Below, piece after piece: positions 1-9,986 of a stretch of DNA of 64,000 nucleotides. Each line of letters begins with the position of its first letter. Within the stretch, counting starts at the first letter, position 1. Position numbers and translations under genes: made by a program. Source of the stretch: Actinokineospora fastidiosa (GTDB lineage Bacteria; Actinomycetota; Actinomycetes; Mycobacteriales; Pseudonocardiaceae); the NCBI RefSeq assembly GCF_014648415.1, contig NZ_BMRB01000005.1:124001-188000 (forward strand), in the 5' to 3' direction. The notes beneath the pieces were generated by a model, which did no database searches, had not been told where the DNA came from, and saw only the letters and a program-made list of their open reading frames with translations.

Positions 1-258
1 CCGGAAGTCCCGGGCGAACAGCGTGCCGAAGTTCGACTCGGCCGCGCCCGGCGGCGGGCCGTAGTTGTTGGCCAGGTCGAAGTGCGTGACGCCGAGGTCG
101 AACGCCCGCCGCAGGATCGCCCGCTGCGTGGCGAGGCCGCGGTCGTCGCCGAAGTTGTGCCACAGGCCCAGCGAGACCGCCGGGAGCCGCAGGCCGCTGC
201 GGCCGCAGCGCCGGTAGGGCATCTCCGCGTACCGGGTGTCGGCTGCCGTGTAGTCCAT
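1..258 (-). CDS. Aldo/keto reductase, N-terminal part (runs off the window)
   Basis: Only the first 86 codons are present; the rest lies beyond the left edge. The translated start reads like the YghZ/Kv-beta branch of NADPH-dependent aldo/keto reductases: a short leader, then YRRCGRSGLRLPAVSLGLWHNFGD and the strand-2 motif HFDLANNYGPPPGAAE, which carries the catalytic Asp and Tyr of the family. The start is the ATG at 258-256. It sits 9 bp downstream of the beta-mannosidase stop on the same strand, so it is probably the last gene of that operon and may reduce a sugar or aldehyde released by it. The family call is firm; the substrate is unknown. Confidence 0.85.
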   Translation of the reverse strand, partial: MDYTAADTRYAEMPYRRCGRSGLRLPAVSLGLWHNFGDDRGLATQRAILRRAFDLGVTHFDLANNYGPPPGAAESNFGTLFARDFR

Positions 259-267
259 CGGGGCAGC

Positions 268-2709
268 CTAGCCTGCGGAGCGCGCCGCGGCGGCGCACAG
301 GGCGTTGGCCGAGCGCAGCACCTCGGGCGCGGTGAATGCGGCGGGATCGACCTCCGCGGCGGTGCTGACGTGGAACGAGTGCGTCTCGCCGGGCAGCAGG
401 GTGATCAGCATGTCGTCGGCGACGGCGTCGGCGGCCACCCGGTCGGCGAGCAGCGCGACGTCGCGGGCGAAGGCCGACGCCGTGACGTCCACCCGGTAGC
501 CGCCCTTCACCGACGCCACCGCCGCCGTGACCGGGTTCGGGTCGTACGGCATCGCGATGTCCTCGACGAACAGGTGCACGACCCGCACCTCCCCCGCGGC
601 GGCCACCAGCAGGTCGGTGTCCTCGCCCGCCAGCACGACCGCGGGCAGGTCGACCCGCGCCGCGCCCCGCGCGCCCGCGTCCAGCGGCAGCGCCGCCTCC
701 GCGACCACCTCGCCCGCCAGCGTCATCCGCCGCACGGACAGCTCCCCCGTCCACGGCTCGTCGGTGTCGTTGACCGCGATGACGGCGAGCGCGTCACCGC
801 GCGGCTGCACGGTCAGCAGCCGGGGCGCGAAGGCGTGCCGCAGCGCGTAGTACAGCGGCTTCGGCCGCTCGTCGCCGTCGACCGCCGACCAGGAGATGAC
901 CGGCCAGCAGTCGTTGAGCTGCCAGACCAGCGCGCCCGCCGTGCGCGGCCACCACGACCGGAAGTGCGCGACGCCGAAGTGGACCGCCCGCGCCTGGTTG
1001 AGCTGGGTCGCCCAGTGCCAGTCGGCGAACGCGGCCGGGACCGGCAGGTGCGCGGCAAGGCCGCGGTCGAGCTTGCCGTTGCCGTCCTCGGCCTTCTGGT
1101 GCAGCAGGAAACCCGGCGAGGTCGGCGTCATCGGCTCGTCGTGGACCCACGCGGTGAGCGTCGCCCACGTGGGCGGGCCCTGGAAGCCGAACTCCGCGCA
1201 GAACCGCGGGACGTGGTCGCGGTAGTGGACGTAGTCGACGCGGTTCCACACCTCCCACTCGTGCCGGGGGCCGTGGTCCTCGTCGTTCGGGTGGACGCCG
1301 TCGGGACTGTGCGGGCTGCCGATCGCGTAGGGCCGGGTGGGGTCGAGTTCGGCGACGATCGCGGGCAGCAGCTCGGTGTAGTAGCGCAGCCCCCAGGTCT
1401 TGCCCTGCAACTGCTCCGGCCAGCCCCAGTCGGCGTAGCCCCAGAGGTTCTCGTTGTTGCCGTTCCAGAGCGCCAGCGACGGGTGCGACGTCAGGCGGGC
1501 GACGTTCTCCCTGGCCTCGGCCTCGATCTCGCCCCACAGCGGCTGCTCCTCGGCGTAGGAGGAGCAGGCGAACGGGAAGTCCTGCCAGACCAGGACACCG
1601 CGCTCGTCGCAGACGTCATAGAAGTCCTCGGTCTCGTAGATGCCGCCGCCCCAGACCCGCAGCATGTTCATGTTCGCCGCGACCGCCTGGTCGACGCGGC
1701 GGGCGAGCCGCTCGCGGGTGATCCGGGTGAGGAAGTGGTCGTCGGGAATCCAGTTGGCGCCCTTGGCGAAGACGGCTTTGCCGTTGACGACGAACGTGAA
1801 CGGGGTGCCGACCTCGTCCGGGGTGGTGTCGACGGTGATCGTGCGGAAGCCGATGCGGCGGCGGTAGGAGTCGCCGGTGTCGAGCGTGACCTCCAGATCG
1901 GACAGGGGCTGCTCGCCGTAGCCCGTCGGCCACCAGAGCGGCGCGTCGGGGACGGCGAGCTCGACCACGGCGCTGGTCTCGCCCGCGGCCAGGGTCGTCG
2001 TCGCGGTGATCCCAGAAACTGTTGCGGTCACCCGCACTTCGGCGTCGGTGTCCGTGCGCTCCACGTCGACGTGCACCGCCACGCGGCCGGTGCCGTCGTC
2101 GTCCACGGTCACCAGCGGCCGGACGGAGGCGAACCGGGCGGTGTGCCAGCGCTCCAGCCGCACCGGCTTCCAGATGCCCGCGGTCTGCAGGTCCGGCCCC
2201 CAGTCCCAGCCGAAGCTGCACGCCATCTTGCGGACCATGTTGAACGGATGCGGGTACACGTGGTCGCGCCAGCCCAACTCGGCCTCGACGCGCTCGGCGT
2301 GGGCGAGCGCGGACGCGAAGTCGACCACCAGCTCGTTCACGCCGTCGCGGACCAGGGCCGTCACGTCGAAGCGGTAGGAGCGGTGCATGTTGGCCGTGCT
2401 GCCGACGACGACGCCGTTGAGGCTGACGGTGGCGACGGTGTCGAGCCCGTCGAAGGCCAGGTCGACGCGCTCGCCGTGCGCCGCCGTCGCGGTGAACTCG
2501 GTGCGATAGCGCCACTCCGCGCGGTGCATCCAGACGAGATCGGACTCGACGCGGTCGCGGTACGGGTGCTCGATGAGCCCGGCGGCGAGCAGGTCGAGGT
2601 GGGTCCCGCCGGGAACGACGGCGGGCACGTCGGCGCCAGCGACGGCGGCCGGGACCGGACCCGCGGTGGCCCGCAGGCGCCACCCGTCGTGCAATTCCTG
2701 GCGAATCAT
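268..2709 (-). CDS. Beta-mannosidase, glycoside hydrolase family 2
   Basis: Exo-acting hydrolase that removes beta-1,4-mannose from the non-reducing end of manno-oligosaccharides. 813 residues, no signal peptide, so cytoplasmic. It has the GH2 order: sugar-binding jelly roll (about 1-170), immunoglobulin-like domain (about 180-290), TIM barrel (about 295-600) and C-terminal beta domains. The acid/base is Glu420 in WNGNNEN and the nucleophile is Glu506 in FCAEFGFQG; the WNGNNEN spelling is typical of beta-mannosidases rather than beta-galactosidases. Divergent from the alpha-galactosidase gene across an 85-bp promoter region. A TTGACT / 17 bp / TAAGAA promoter precedes the ATG. Together the two enzymes and the nearby transporter would degrade imported galactomannan oligosaccharides. 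Confidence 0.93.
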   Translation of the reverse strand: MIRQELHDGWRLRATAGPVPAAVAGADVPAVVPGGTHLDLLAAGLIEHPYRDRVESDLVWMHRAEWRYRTEFTATAAHGERVDLAFDGLDTVATVSLNGVVVGSTANMHRSYRFDVTALVRDGVNELVVDFASALAHAERVEAELGWRDHVYPHPFNMVRKMACSFGWDWGPDLQTAGIWKPVRLERWHTARFASVRPLVTVDDDGTGRVAVHVDVERTDTDAEVRVTATVSGITATTTLAAGETSAVVELAVPDAPLWWPTGYGEQPLSDLEVTLDTGDSYRRRIGFRTITVDTTPDEVGTPFTFVVNGKAVFAKGANWIPDDHFLTRITRERLARRVDQAVAANMNMLRVWGGGIYETEDFYDVCDERGVLVWQDFPFACSSYAEEQPLWGEIEAEARENVARLTSHPSLALWNGNNENLWGYADWGWPEQLQGKTWGLRYYTELLPAIVAELDPTRPYAIGSPHSPDGVHPNDEDHGPRHEWEVWNRVDYVHYRDHVPRFCAEFGFQGPPTWATLTAWVHDEPMTPTSPGFLLHQKAEDGNGKLDRGLAAHLPVPAAFADWHWATQLNQARAVHFGVAHFRSWWPRTAGALVWQLNDCWPVISWSAVDGDERPKPLYYALRHAFAPRLLTVQPRGDALAVIAVNDTDEPWTGELSVRRMTLAGEVVAEAALPLDAGARGAARVDLPAVVLAGEDTDLLVAAAGEVRVVHLFVEDIAMPYDPNPVTAAVASVKGGYRVDVTASAFARDVALLADRVAADAVADDMLITLLPGETHSFHVSTAAEVDPAAFTAPEVLRSANALCAAAARSAG

Positions 2710-2794
2710 CCGCTTCGCTCCTCAGCGCCGGTGGAGTAGGCTCGGCTCGATTCTTACGCCAGCAACTTAAGTAAGTCAACGAGGGGTCCAGACC
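2710..2794. promoter_or_regulatory. Divergent promoter region with candidate ROK operator
   Basis: On the minus strand TTGACT (2779-2774) and TAAGAA (2756-2751) are separated by exactly 17 bp and fit a sigma-70 promoter for the beta-mannosidase. The palindrome ACTTAAGT (2765-2772) and the word TAAGTCAACGA (2772-2782) overlap that -35 box. The same 11-mer occurs at 11735-11745 in front of the transporter operon. For the plus-strand alpha-galactosidase, TTCGCT (2714) / TAGGCT (2737) is a weak promoter candidate. An AT-rich, TTAA-centred operator beside sugar genes fits ROK-family repressors; binding by the ROK protein encoded at 11830 is inference. Confidence 0.55.
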
Positions 2795-4903
2795 ATGGCG
2801 GACATCGTGTCGCTGCGCGCCGCGGGCGTCGGCGTCGTGCTCGACCTGGCGGGCGGCACGCTGCCCCGGGTCCTGCACTGGGGGGCCGACCTCGGGCCGT
2901 TGACGGCCGCCGAACTCGCCGACCTGCGGCTGGCCGCGGCGCCGCAGCCAATCGGCTTCTCGGTCGACGGCCCGGTGGAGGTCGCCGTGCTGCCGGAGCA
3001 GTCGGCGGGCTGGCTGGGCACGCCCGGCCTGGTCGGCAACCGCGGCGGCCGGGACTTCTCGACAGCGTTCCGCGTCGCGTCCGCCGCGCTGGACGGCGAC
3101 ACGCTGACCGTCGAGGCGGTCGACGCCGGGCTCGGGCTGGTGCTGACGATCGAGCTGACGCCGCAGGGCCTGCTGAAGCAGCGGGCGGTGCTGACCAACC
3201 TCGGGGACACGCCGTTCGAGGTGGACGGCGTGACGCTCGTCCTGCCGGTGCCGCAGACGGCCACCGAACTGCTGGACTTCACCGGCCACCACCTGCGCGA
3301 GCGCGCGCCAGTGCGGACGCCGTTCACCCAGGGCCTGCGCGTGCGGGAGAACCGCACCGGGCGCACGGGATACGACGCGGCGTATCTGACGGTGGCGGGG
3401 ACGGCCGGGTTCGACGACCGGTCCGGGGAGGTGTGGGCGCTGCACACGGCCTGGTCGGGCAACCTCCGCACGATCGCCGAGCGCACCTTCCACTCGGTGT
3501 CCCTGCTCGGCTCGGGTGAGCTGCTGGGCTCCGGCGAGGTGGTCCTGGCGCCGGGCGAGTCGTACGCGACGCCGTGGCAGTACTGGGCCCACGGCGTCGG
3601 GCTGGACGCCGTCTCGGCCCGCTTCCACGACTACCTGCGGGCACGGCCGACCCATCCGCGCACGCCCCGGCCGGTCGTGGTCAACACCTGGGAGGCGGTG
3701 TACTTCGACCACGACCTCGCCCGGCTGACCGACCTCGCCGACGCCGCGGCCGAGGTCGGCGCGGAGCGGTTCGTGCTCGACGACGGCTGGTTCGGCGCGC
3801 GCCGCGACGACCGCCGCGCCCTCGGCGACTGGCACGTGTCGGAGCAGGCGTGGCCGAACGGGCTCGGGCCGCTCATCGACCACGTGACGGGCCTGGGCAT
3901 GCAGTTCGGCCTCTGGGTCGAGCCGGAGATGATCAGCGAGGACTCCGACCTGGCCAGGGCGCACCCGGACTGGATCATGGCGGCGGGCCAGCGGCTGCCC
4001 CGGCCCGCCCGCGCGCAGCAGGTGCTGGACCTGGCCAACCCCGCCGCCTACGCGCACATCCTGGACAGGCTGGACGCGCTGCTGTCCGAGCACGCGATCT
4101 CCTACCTGAAGTGGGATCACAACCGGGATCTGGTGGAGGCAGGTCATCGCCCCACCGGGCGCGCGGGCGTGCACGGGCAGACGTTGGCGGCGTACCGGCT
4201 GCTGGACGAACTGCGCGCCCGCCATCCGTCGGTGGAGATCGAGTCGTGCTCCTCCGGCGGCAGCCGGGTCGACCTGGGCATCCTGGCCCGCACGGACCGG
4301 GTGTGGGTGTCGGACTGCATCGACGCCCTGGAGCGGCAGGCCATCCAGCGGTGGACGAACCTGCTGATCCCGTGGGAGCTGATGGGCACCCACGTCGGCG
4401 CGGACGTCGCGCACACGACCCGGCGGCGGCACGTGCTCGACTTCCGCGCGGGCACGGCGCTGTTCGGCCACTTCGGCATCGAGTGGAACCTGACCACAGT
4501 GTCCGATGTGGACCGCGCACGGTTGGCGGAGTGGGTGGCGCTCTACAAGGAACTCCGCGGCCTGCTGCACTCCGGCGTCTCCGTCCACTCCGGCCCCGTG
4601 CACGGCGTGGTGGCGGCGGACGGCTCCGACGCGGTGTTCGCGATCGTGGCGACGGGGACGTCCGAGCTGTATCCGCCGGGCCCGGTCCGCCTGCCGGGCC
4701 TGAACCCCGAGGCGACCTACCACGTCCGCCCGCTCCCGCCGGGCGACATCGCCGACGGCAACGCCGCCGACTGGGGCGTCCCGCTGCCCTGGTGGACCCC
4801 GACGGGGGTGACCCTGCGCGGCCGCGCACTGACGGCCGGTGTGCTGCAGGCTCCGGTGCTATACCCCGAGCGATTGGTGCTGATACGCGCTACGGAGGTG
4901 TGA
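2795..4903 (+). CDS. Alpha-galactosidase, glycoside hydrolase family 36
   Basis: Removes alpha-1,6-galactose side groups, the branches of galactomannan and raffinose-type sugars. 702 residues without signal peptide. N-terminal beta-sandwich domain (about 1-290), TIM barrel (about 300-600) and a C-terminal beta domain. The nucleophile is Asp441 in YLKWDHNRD and the acid/base is Asp507 in VWVSDCID; the SCSSGGSRVDLGIL motif between them is typical of GH36. The ATG at 2795 follows GAGGGG by 8 bp. Divergent partner of the beta-mannosidase and probably co-induced with it. A truncated paralogue of the N-terminal domain is found at 5920-6321. Confidence 0.93.
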   Translation: MADIVSLRAAGVGVVLDLAGGTLPRVLHWGADLGPLTAAELADLRLAAAPQPIGFSVDGPVEVAVLPEQSAGWLGTPGLVGNRGGRDFSTAFRVASAALDGDTLTVEAVDAGLGLVLTIELTPQGLLKQRAVLTNLGDTPFEVDGVTLVLPVPQTATELLDFTGHHLRERAPVRTPFTQGLRVRENRTGRTGYDAAYLTVAGTAGFDDRSGEVWALHTAWSGNLRTIAERTFHSVSLLGSGELLGSGEVVLAPGESYATPWQYWAHGVGLDAVSARFHDYLRARPTHPRTPRPVVVNTWEAVYFDHDLARLTDLADAAAEVGAERFVLDDGWFGARRDDRRALGDWHVSEQAWPNGLGPLIDHVTGLGMQFGLWVEPEMISEDSDLARAHPDWIMAAGQRLPRPARAQQVLDLANPAAYAHILDRLDALLSEHAISYLKWDHNRDLVEAGHRPTGRAGVHGQTLAAYRLLDELRARHPSVEIESCSSGGSRVDLGILARTDRVWVSDCIDALERQAIQRWTNLLIPWELMGTHVGADVAHTTRRRHVLDFRAGTALFGHFGIEWNLTTVSDVDRARLAEWVALYKELRGLLHSGVSVHSGPVHGVVAADGSDAVFAIVATGTSELYPPGPVRLPGLNPEATYHVRPLPPGDIADGNAADWGVPLPWWTPTGVTLRGRALTAGVLQAPVLYPERLVLIRATEV

Positions 4904-4948
4904 CCCCGGTGTGCGACTATGCCGCCGCACATCCTGAATGGGGGAAAC

Positions 4949-5914
4949 ATGCGTCGTGGTCGTTTTGTGATGTTCGCGCTCGTCGCCGCGCTGGCCGGGT
5001 GCGGATCGCCGGAGGCGGCGGACAGCGCTCAGCCACCTGCAGGCTCCACCACGACCAAGGCGGCGCCGACGACCGTGCCCGCGGTCCTGCCCGGCGCCGA
5101 GATCGTGGGTGATCCGCTCCGGACCAAGTGGTGCGCGATGATCTCCACCGAACCGGTCGGCAAGTACGGCAGCGAGAACTACGCCCGGCGCGACTTCGAC
5201 GCGTGCGGCCTCTTCGTGCTCAGCGAGGATTACGAGAACTCGTTCGAGGTGCGCGTGGGCGCGGGGCAGAAGCCAGGCTCGGCAACCTCCGGCGACCGGG
5301 ACGCCGGGCACGGTCTCACCGTGGCGACGGTCAAGAGCACCAAGACCGAGTGCGTCCAGCACGTCGTCTTCGATGACGGGGTGCGGATCGCCGTCGAGGC
5401 CGAGGTCATGATCGGTTCGTTCGCGGTCAGCATGTGCGAGCCCATGAAGGCGATGACCGAGCACGTGGTGGACTACCTCCTGGCGGGCAAGCGGCCCGGA
5501 ACCGTCGACGCGGGCGCCGGGACGCTCCGCGACGCGGACGCGTGCGAGTTGGGCGCGGCGGCAGTCGAGAAGTCGGCCAGGTTCCAGAGCGCCCGGCACG
5601 TTCCCGAAGCCGATGACCCGTGCCGCTGGGCCCTGCCCCGCACGGGGGAGACGCTCTACGTCGAGTTCGGCGTGGAGCAGGACTTCGGCCAGGACGGCGG
5701 GGTGGCCACCGTGGCGGGCCGGGACACCGTCACCGACACCTCCGTCGAACCGAGTCAGTGCCACCTGTACGGCAAGCACCGTGAGGAGTCGCCCGGCGTT
5801 CACGAGGTCGTGCGGATCACCGTGGTGAACGACGCCGAGGAGCCCTACACGCTGTGCGCGGAGGCGAAGGAGTTCGCCGCGGTCCTCTTCCCGATGCTGC
5901 CCCCGGCCGCCTGA
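4949..5914 (+). CDS. Secreted lipoprotein of unknown function
   Basis: Predicted lipoprotein of 321 residues. A short positively charged N-terminus and hydrophobic stretch end in the lipobox LAGC with the lipidated Cys at position 18, followed by a Thr/Pro/Ala-rich linker. The body contains two repeated-looking halves, each with paired cysteines (for example DACGLF...TECVQ...SMCEP and DACELG...DPCRW...TLCAEA), reminiscent of the DUF3558-type lipoproteins of actinobacteria. The ATG at 4949 is chosen over one ten codons upstream because GGGGGAA lies 3 bp before it and the signal peptide starts properly. Convergent with the gene fragment at 5920. No function can be assigned. Confidence 0.75.
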   Translation: MRRGRFVMFALVAALAGCGSPEAADSAQPPAGSTTTKAAPTTVPAVLPGAEIVGDPLRTKWCAMISTEPVGKYGSENYARRDFDACGLFVLSEDYENSFEVRVGAGQKPGSATSGDRDAGHGLTVATVKSTKTECVQHVVFDDGVRIAVEAEVMIGSFAVSMCEPMKAMTEHVVDYLLAGKRPGTVDAGAGTLRDADACELGAAAVEKSARFQSARHVPEADDPCRWALPRTGETLYVEFGVEQDFGQDGGVATVAGRDTVTDTSVEPSQCHLYGKHREESPGVHEVVRITVVNDAEEPYTLCAEAKEFAAVLFPMLPPAA

Positions 5915-5919
5915 GCGCG

Positions 5920-6321
5920 TTATCGGCTGAACGGATGGTGGTGCACGGCCGCGCGCAGCGGGGAGCGGATCCGCCGCGGTCGGCCGTGCACCACATCCGG
6001 TCCGCCGCCGTCCCGGGTGGGAGCGGCGGCGAACGTCTCGGCGGGGGCCACCTCGGTCCACATGCGGACCGAGCGCCCCTGCGGCCGGGTCTCGAATACG
6101 CTGATGACCGCCGTGGCCGGGTCGACCTGGATGATCCGCAGCCGCGCGCCCGACAGGTCGTGGGCGCGGTACCGCAGCCGTTCGCCCGTCGCCAGCGGCA
6201 TCCCCGCCCCCGGCGGTGGTACGCGGTCGTCAGCCCGGACGGCGAGCAGGCGCACCGGCCGCTCCGGTCCGATGTCGAACCACAGCCACAGCCCCGGTCC
6301 CGGCCACACCAGCGTGATCAT
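5920..6321 (-). pseudogene. Truncated GH36 alpha-galactosidase N-terminal domain (fossil)
   Basis: 133 codons. The start is the ATG at 6321-6319, which overlaps the TGA of the upstream transporter ATPase (ATGA), so translation is coupled to the transport operon. The product reads like the start of the N-terminal beta-sandwich of GH36 alpha-galactosidases: GERLRYRAHDLSGARLRII followed by ISVFETRPQGRSVRMWTEV, matching the conserved 'RLRY..H....L.V..RD....V..VF....G..VRVWTEV' pattern of that family. After WTEV the frame degenerates into Pro/Arg/His-rich sequence and stops. There is no TIM barrel and no catalytic Asp. I infer a full alpha-galactosidase once ended this operon and lost its 3' part. 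A short functional protein of another kind cannot be excluded. Confidence 0.5.
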
Positions 6322-7267
6322 GTCCCGTCCACGTACATCCAGCACTTGGCGTAGTGGTCATCGGCGACCCGGTGGTCGGCCACCGGCTGAGCGCACACCC
6401 GTGTCGCCATGGGACAGCGGTCGCGGAACGTGCAGCCGGGGTCGTCGACGCGGACCGGCGGGTTGCCCGCGACGTCCAGTCCCGACTCCAGCGACCGGCC
6501 GCGCGCGTCCGGATCGGGCGCGGCGGCGGCCAACAGCCGCGTGTACGGGTGTTTGGGCCGCAGGATCACCTCGTCCGCCGGTCCGCGCTCCACGACCCTG
6601 CCCCGGTAGAGGACCATGATGTCGTCGGAGAAGTGCCGGGCCGTGGCCAGGTCGTGGGTGATGTAGAGGATCGCCAGGCCCTCCTCCCGCTGCAGCCGGT
6701 TGAGCAGGGTCAGCACGCCGAGCCGGATGGACACGTCCAACATGGACACCGGCTCGTCGGCGACCACCACCCGCGCCCCGGGCGCCAGCGCGCGGGCGAT
6801 GGCCACCCGCTGGCGCTGACCGCCGGAGAGCTCGTGCGGCCTGCGGTGGGCGATCTCGGCCGCGGGCAGGTTCACCCGCTCCAGCAGCCGCGCCACCTCC
6901 GCGCGGATGTCCGAGGCGCGGCCGTGCAGCCGCAGCGGGCGGGCCAGGTGGTGCTCGATGGTGTGGAACGGGTTGAGCGAGGCGAACGGGTCCTGGAACA
7001 CCATCTGGACGTGATTGCGATACCGCCGGTCGGGCACGCGCTCGCCGTCCGCTCCGGTGAGCGTGATGCTGCCCGACGACGGCCGCTCCAGCCGGGCGAT
7101 CATCCTGGCGATGGTGGACTTGCCCGAGCCGGACTCGCCGACCAGGGCGAGCGTGCGGCCCGGGGTCAGGGTGAACGTGACGTCGTCCACCGCGCGCAGC
7201 CTCGCCCGGCTCAGCCCGGAGCGGATCGTGTAGTCCTTGACCAGGTCGCGGACCTCGATGGTGCTGG

Positions 7268-7271
<4 letters not shown>
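6318..7271 (-). CDS. Oligosaccharide/oligopeptide ABC transporter ATP-binding protein (OppF/DppF type)
   Basis: 317 residues. Walker A GESGSGKST, signature LSGGQRQRVAIARAL, Walker B VVVADEPVSMLD and switch His THD are all intact. The C-terminal oligopeptide-transporter extension contains the cysteine motif with CTFRDRCPMATRVC typical of Opp/Dpp ATPases, which may bind an Fe-S cluster or metal. Start and stop are both coupled by 4-bp ATGA overlaps to the upstream permease-ATPase fusion and the downstream fragment. Second ATPase of the heterodimeric pair that powers the importer. Opp-type systems import manno- and cello-oligosaccharides in several bacteria, and the flanking glycosidases make sugars the more likely cargo. 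Confidence 0.88.
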
Positions 7272-8989
<1,718 letters not shown>

Positions 8990-9002
8990 CGTGGTCTCCT
9001 TC

Positions 9003-9986
9003 CTACGACCGCGTGCGCGGGTCGATGAGGCCGTAGAGCAGGTCCACGACGAGGTTGGCGCCGAGCACCGCGACCGTGATGATCAGGAAGATGCCCTGCA
9101 TCAGCGCGTAGTCGTTGTTCTGCACGGCCTGCAGCAGCTTCGACCCGATGCCGGGGTAGGAGAACACCTGCTCGGTGATGATCGAGCCGGAGACCACGAA
9201 GCCCAGCGAGATGGCGAAGCCCGCCACCGACGGCAGCACGGCGTTGCGCGCGGCGTAGCGGAGCATGACCCGGCTGCCGCGCAGGCCCTTCGCCTGCGCG
9301 GTCAGCACGTAGTCCTCCGAGCCGGTGGACACCATCATGTTGCGCATGCCCAGCAGCCAGCCGCCGACGGAGGAGATCACGATCGTCAGCGCGGGCAGGA
9401 TGCCGTGGTAGACAGCCGAGCCGATGAACTCCAGGCTCCAGCCGGGGTCGAGCACCACGTCGTAGCCGCCGTTGAGCGGGAACCAGCCCAGCGTGCCCGC
9501 GAACACCGCGGACAGGATCAGCGCCAGCCAGAAGTACGGCACCGCGGCCAGCACGGTGGTCGCCGGGATCAGCGAGTCCAGCCAGGTGCCGCGCCGCCAG
9601 CCGACCACCATGCCGAGCGTGACGCCGAGCAGGAAGGACAGCAGGGTGGCGATGCCGACCAGGACGACCGTCCAGGGCAGCGACGCGGAGATGACCTCGG
9701 CGACCGGCGTCGGGTAGCTGCTCACCGACACGCCGAACTCCCCGCGCAGGGTGTTGCCCAGGTAGCTCCAGTACTGGGCCAGGAGCGGCTCGTCGGTGTC
9801 GGCGCCGAGGAGCAGCTCGAACGCCCGGCGCGTCTCCGGGTTGACCTGGCCGCCGCGCTGGGCGAGCTTGGCCATCAGGCTGTCGACCGGGGTGCCCGGC
9901 ATGAGCCGGGGGATGAAGAAGTTCAGCGTCACCGCTGCCCAGAGCGCGACCAGGTAGAACAGTCCCTTGCGGACGAAGTACGTCAC
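9003..9986 (-). CDS. ABC transporter permease (DppB/OppB type)
   Basis: 327 residues with an N-terminal membrane helix, the conserved PGTPVDSLMAK start region of DppB-type permeases, five further membrane segments and the cytoplasmic EAA loop (around AQAKGLRGSRVMLRYAARN) that docks on the ATPase. The GTG start at 9986 overlaps the stop of the binding protein gene (GTGA). It pairs with the permease half of the fusion protein encoded just downstream to form the translocation channel. Confidence 0.9.
   Translation of the reverse strand: MTYFVRKGLFYLVALWAAVTLNFFIPRLMPGTPVDSLMAKLAQRGGQVNPETRRAFELLLGADTDEPLLAQYWSYLGNTLRGEFGVSVSSYPTPVAEVISASLPWTVVLVGIATLLSFLLGVTLGMVVGWRRGTWLDSLIPATTVLAAVPYFWLALILSAVFAGTLGWFPLNGGYDVVLDPGWSLEFIGSAVYHGILPALTIVISSVGGWLLGMRNMMVSTGSEDYVLTAQAKGLRGSRVMLRYAARNAVLPSVAGFAISLGFVVSGSIITEQVFSYPGIGSKLLQAVQNNDYALMQGIFLIITVAVLGANLVVDLLYGLIDPRTRS

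Noticed and set aside
1616-4723. 1035-codon open frame on the minus strand across the two glycosidase genes
   Set aside because: It runs antisense to the alpha-galactosidase and out of frame in the beta-mannosidase; no recognisable protein features.
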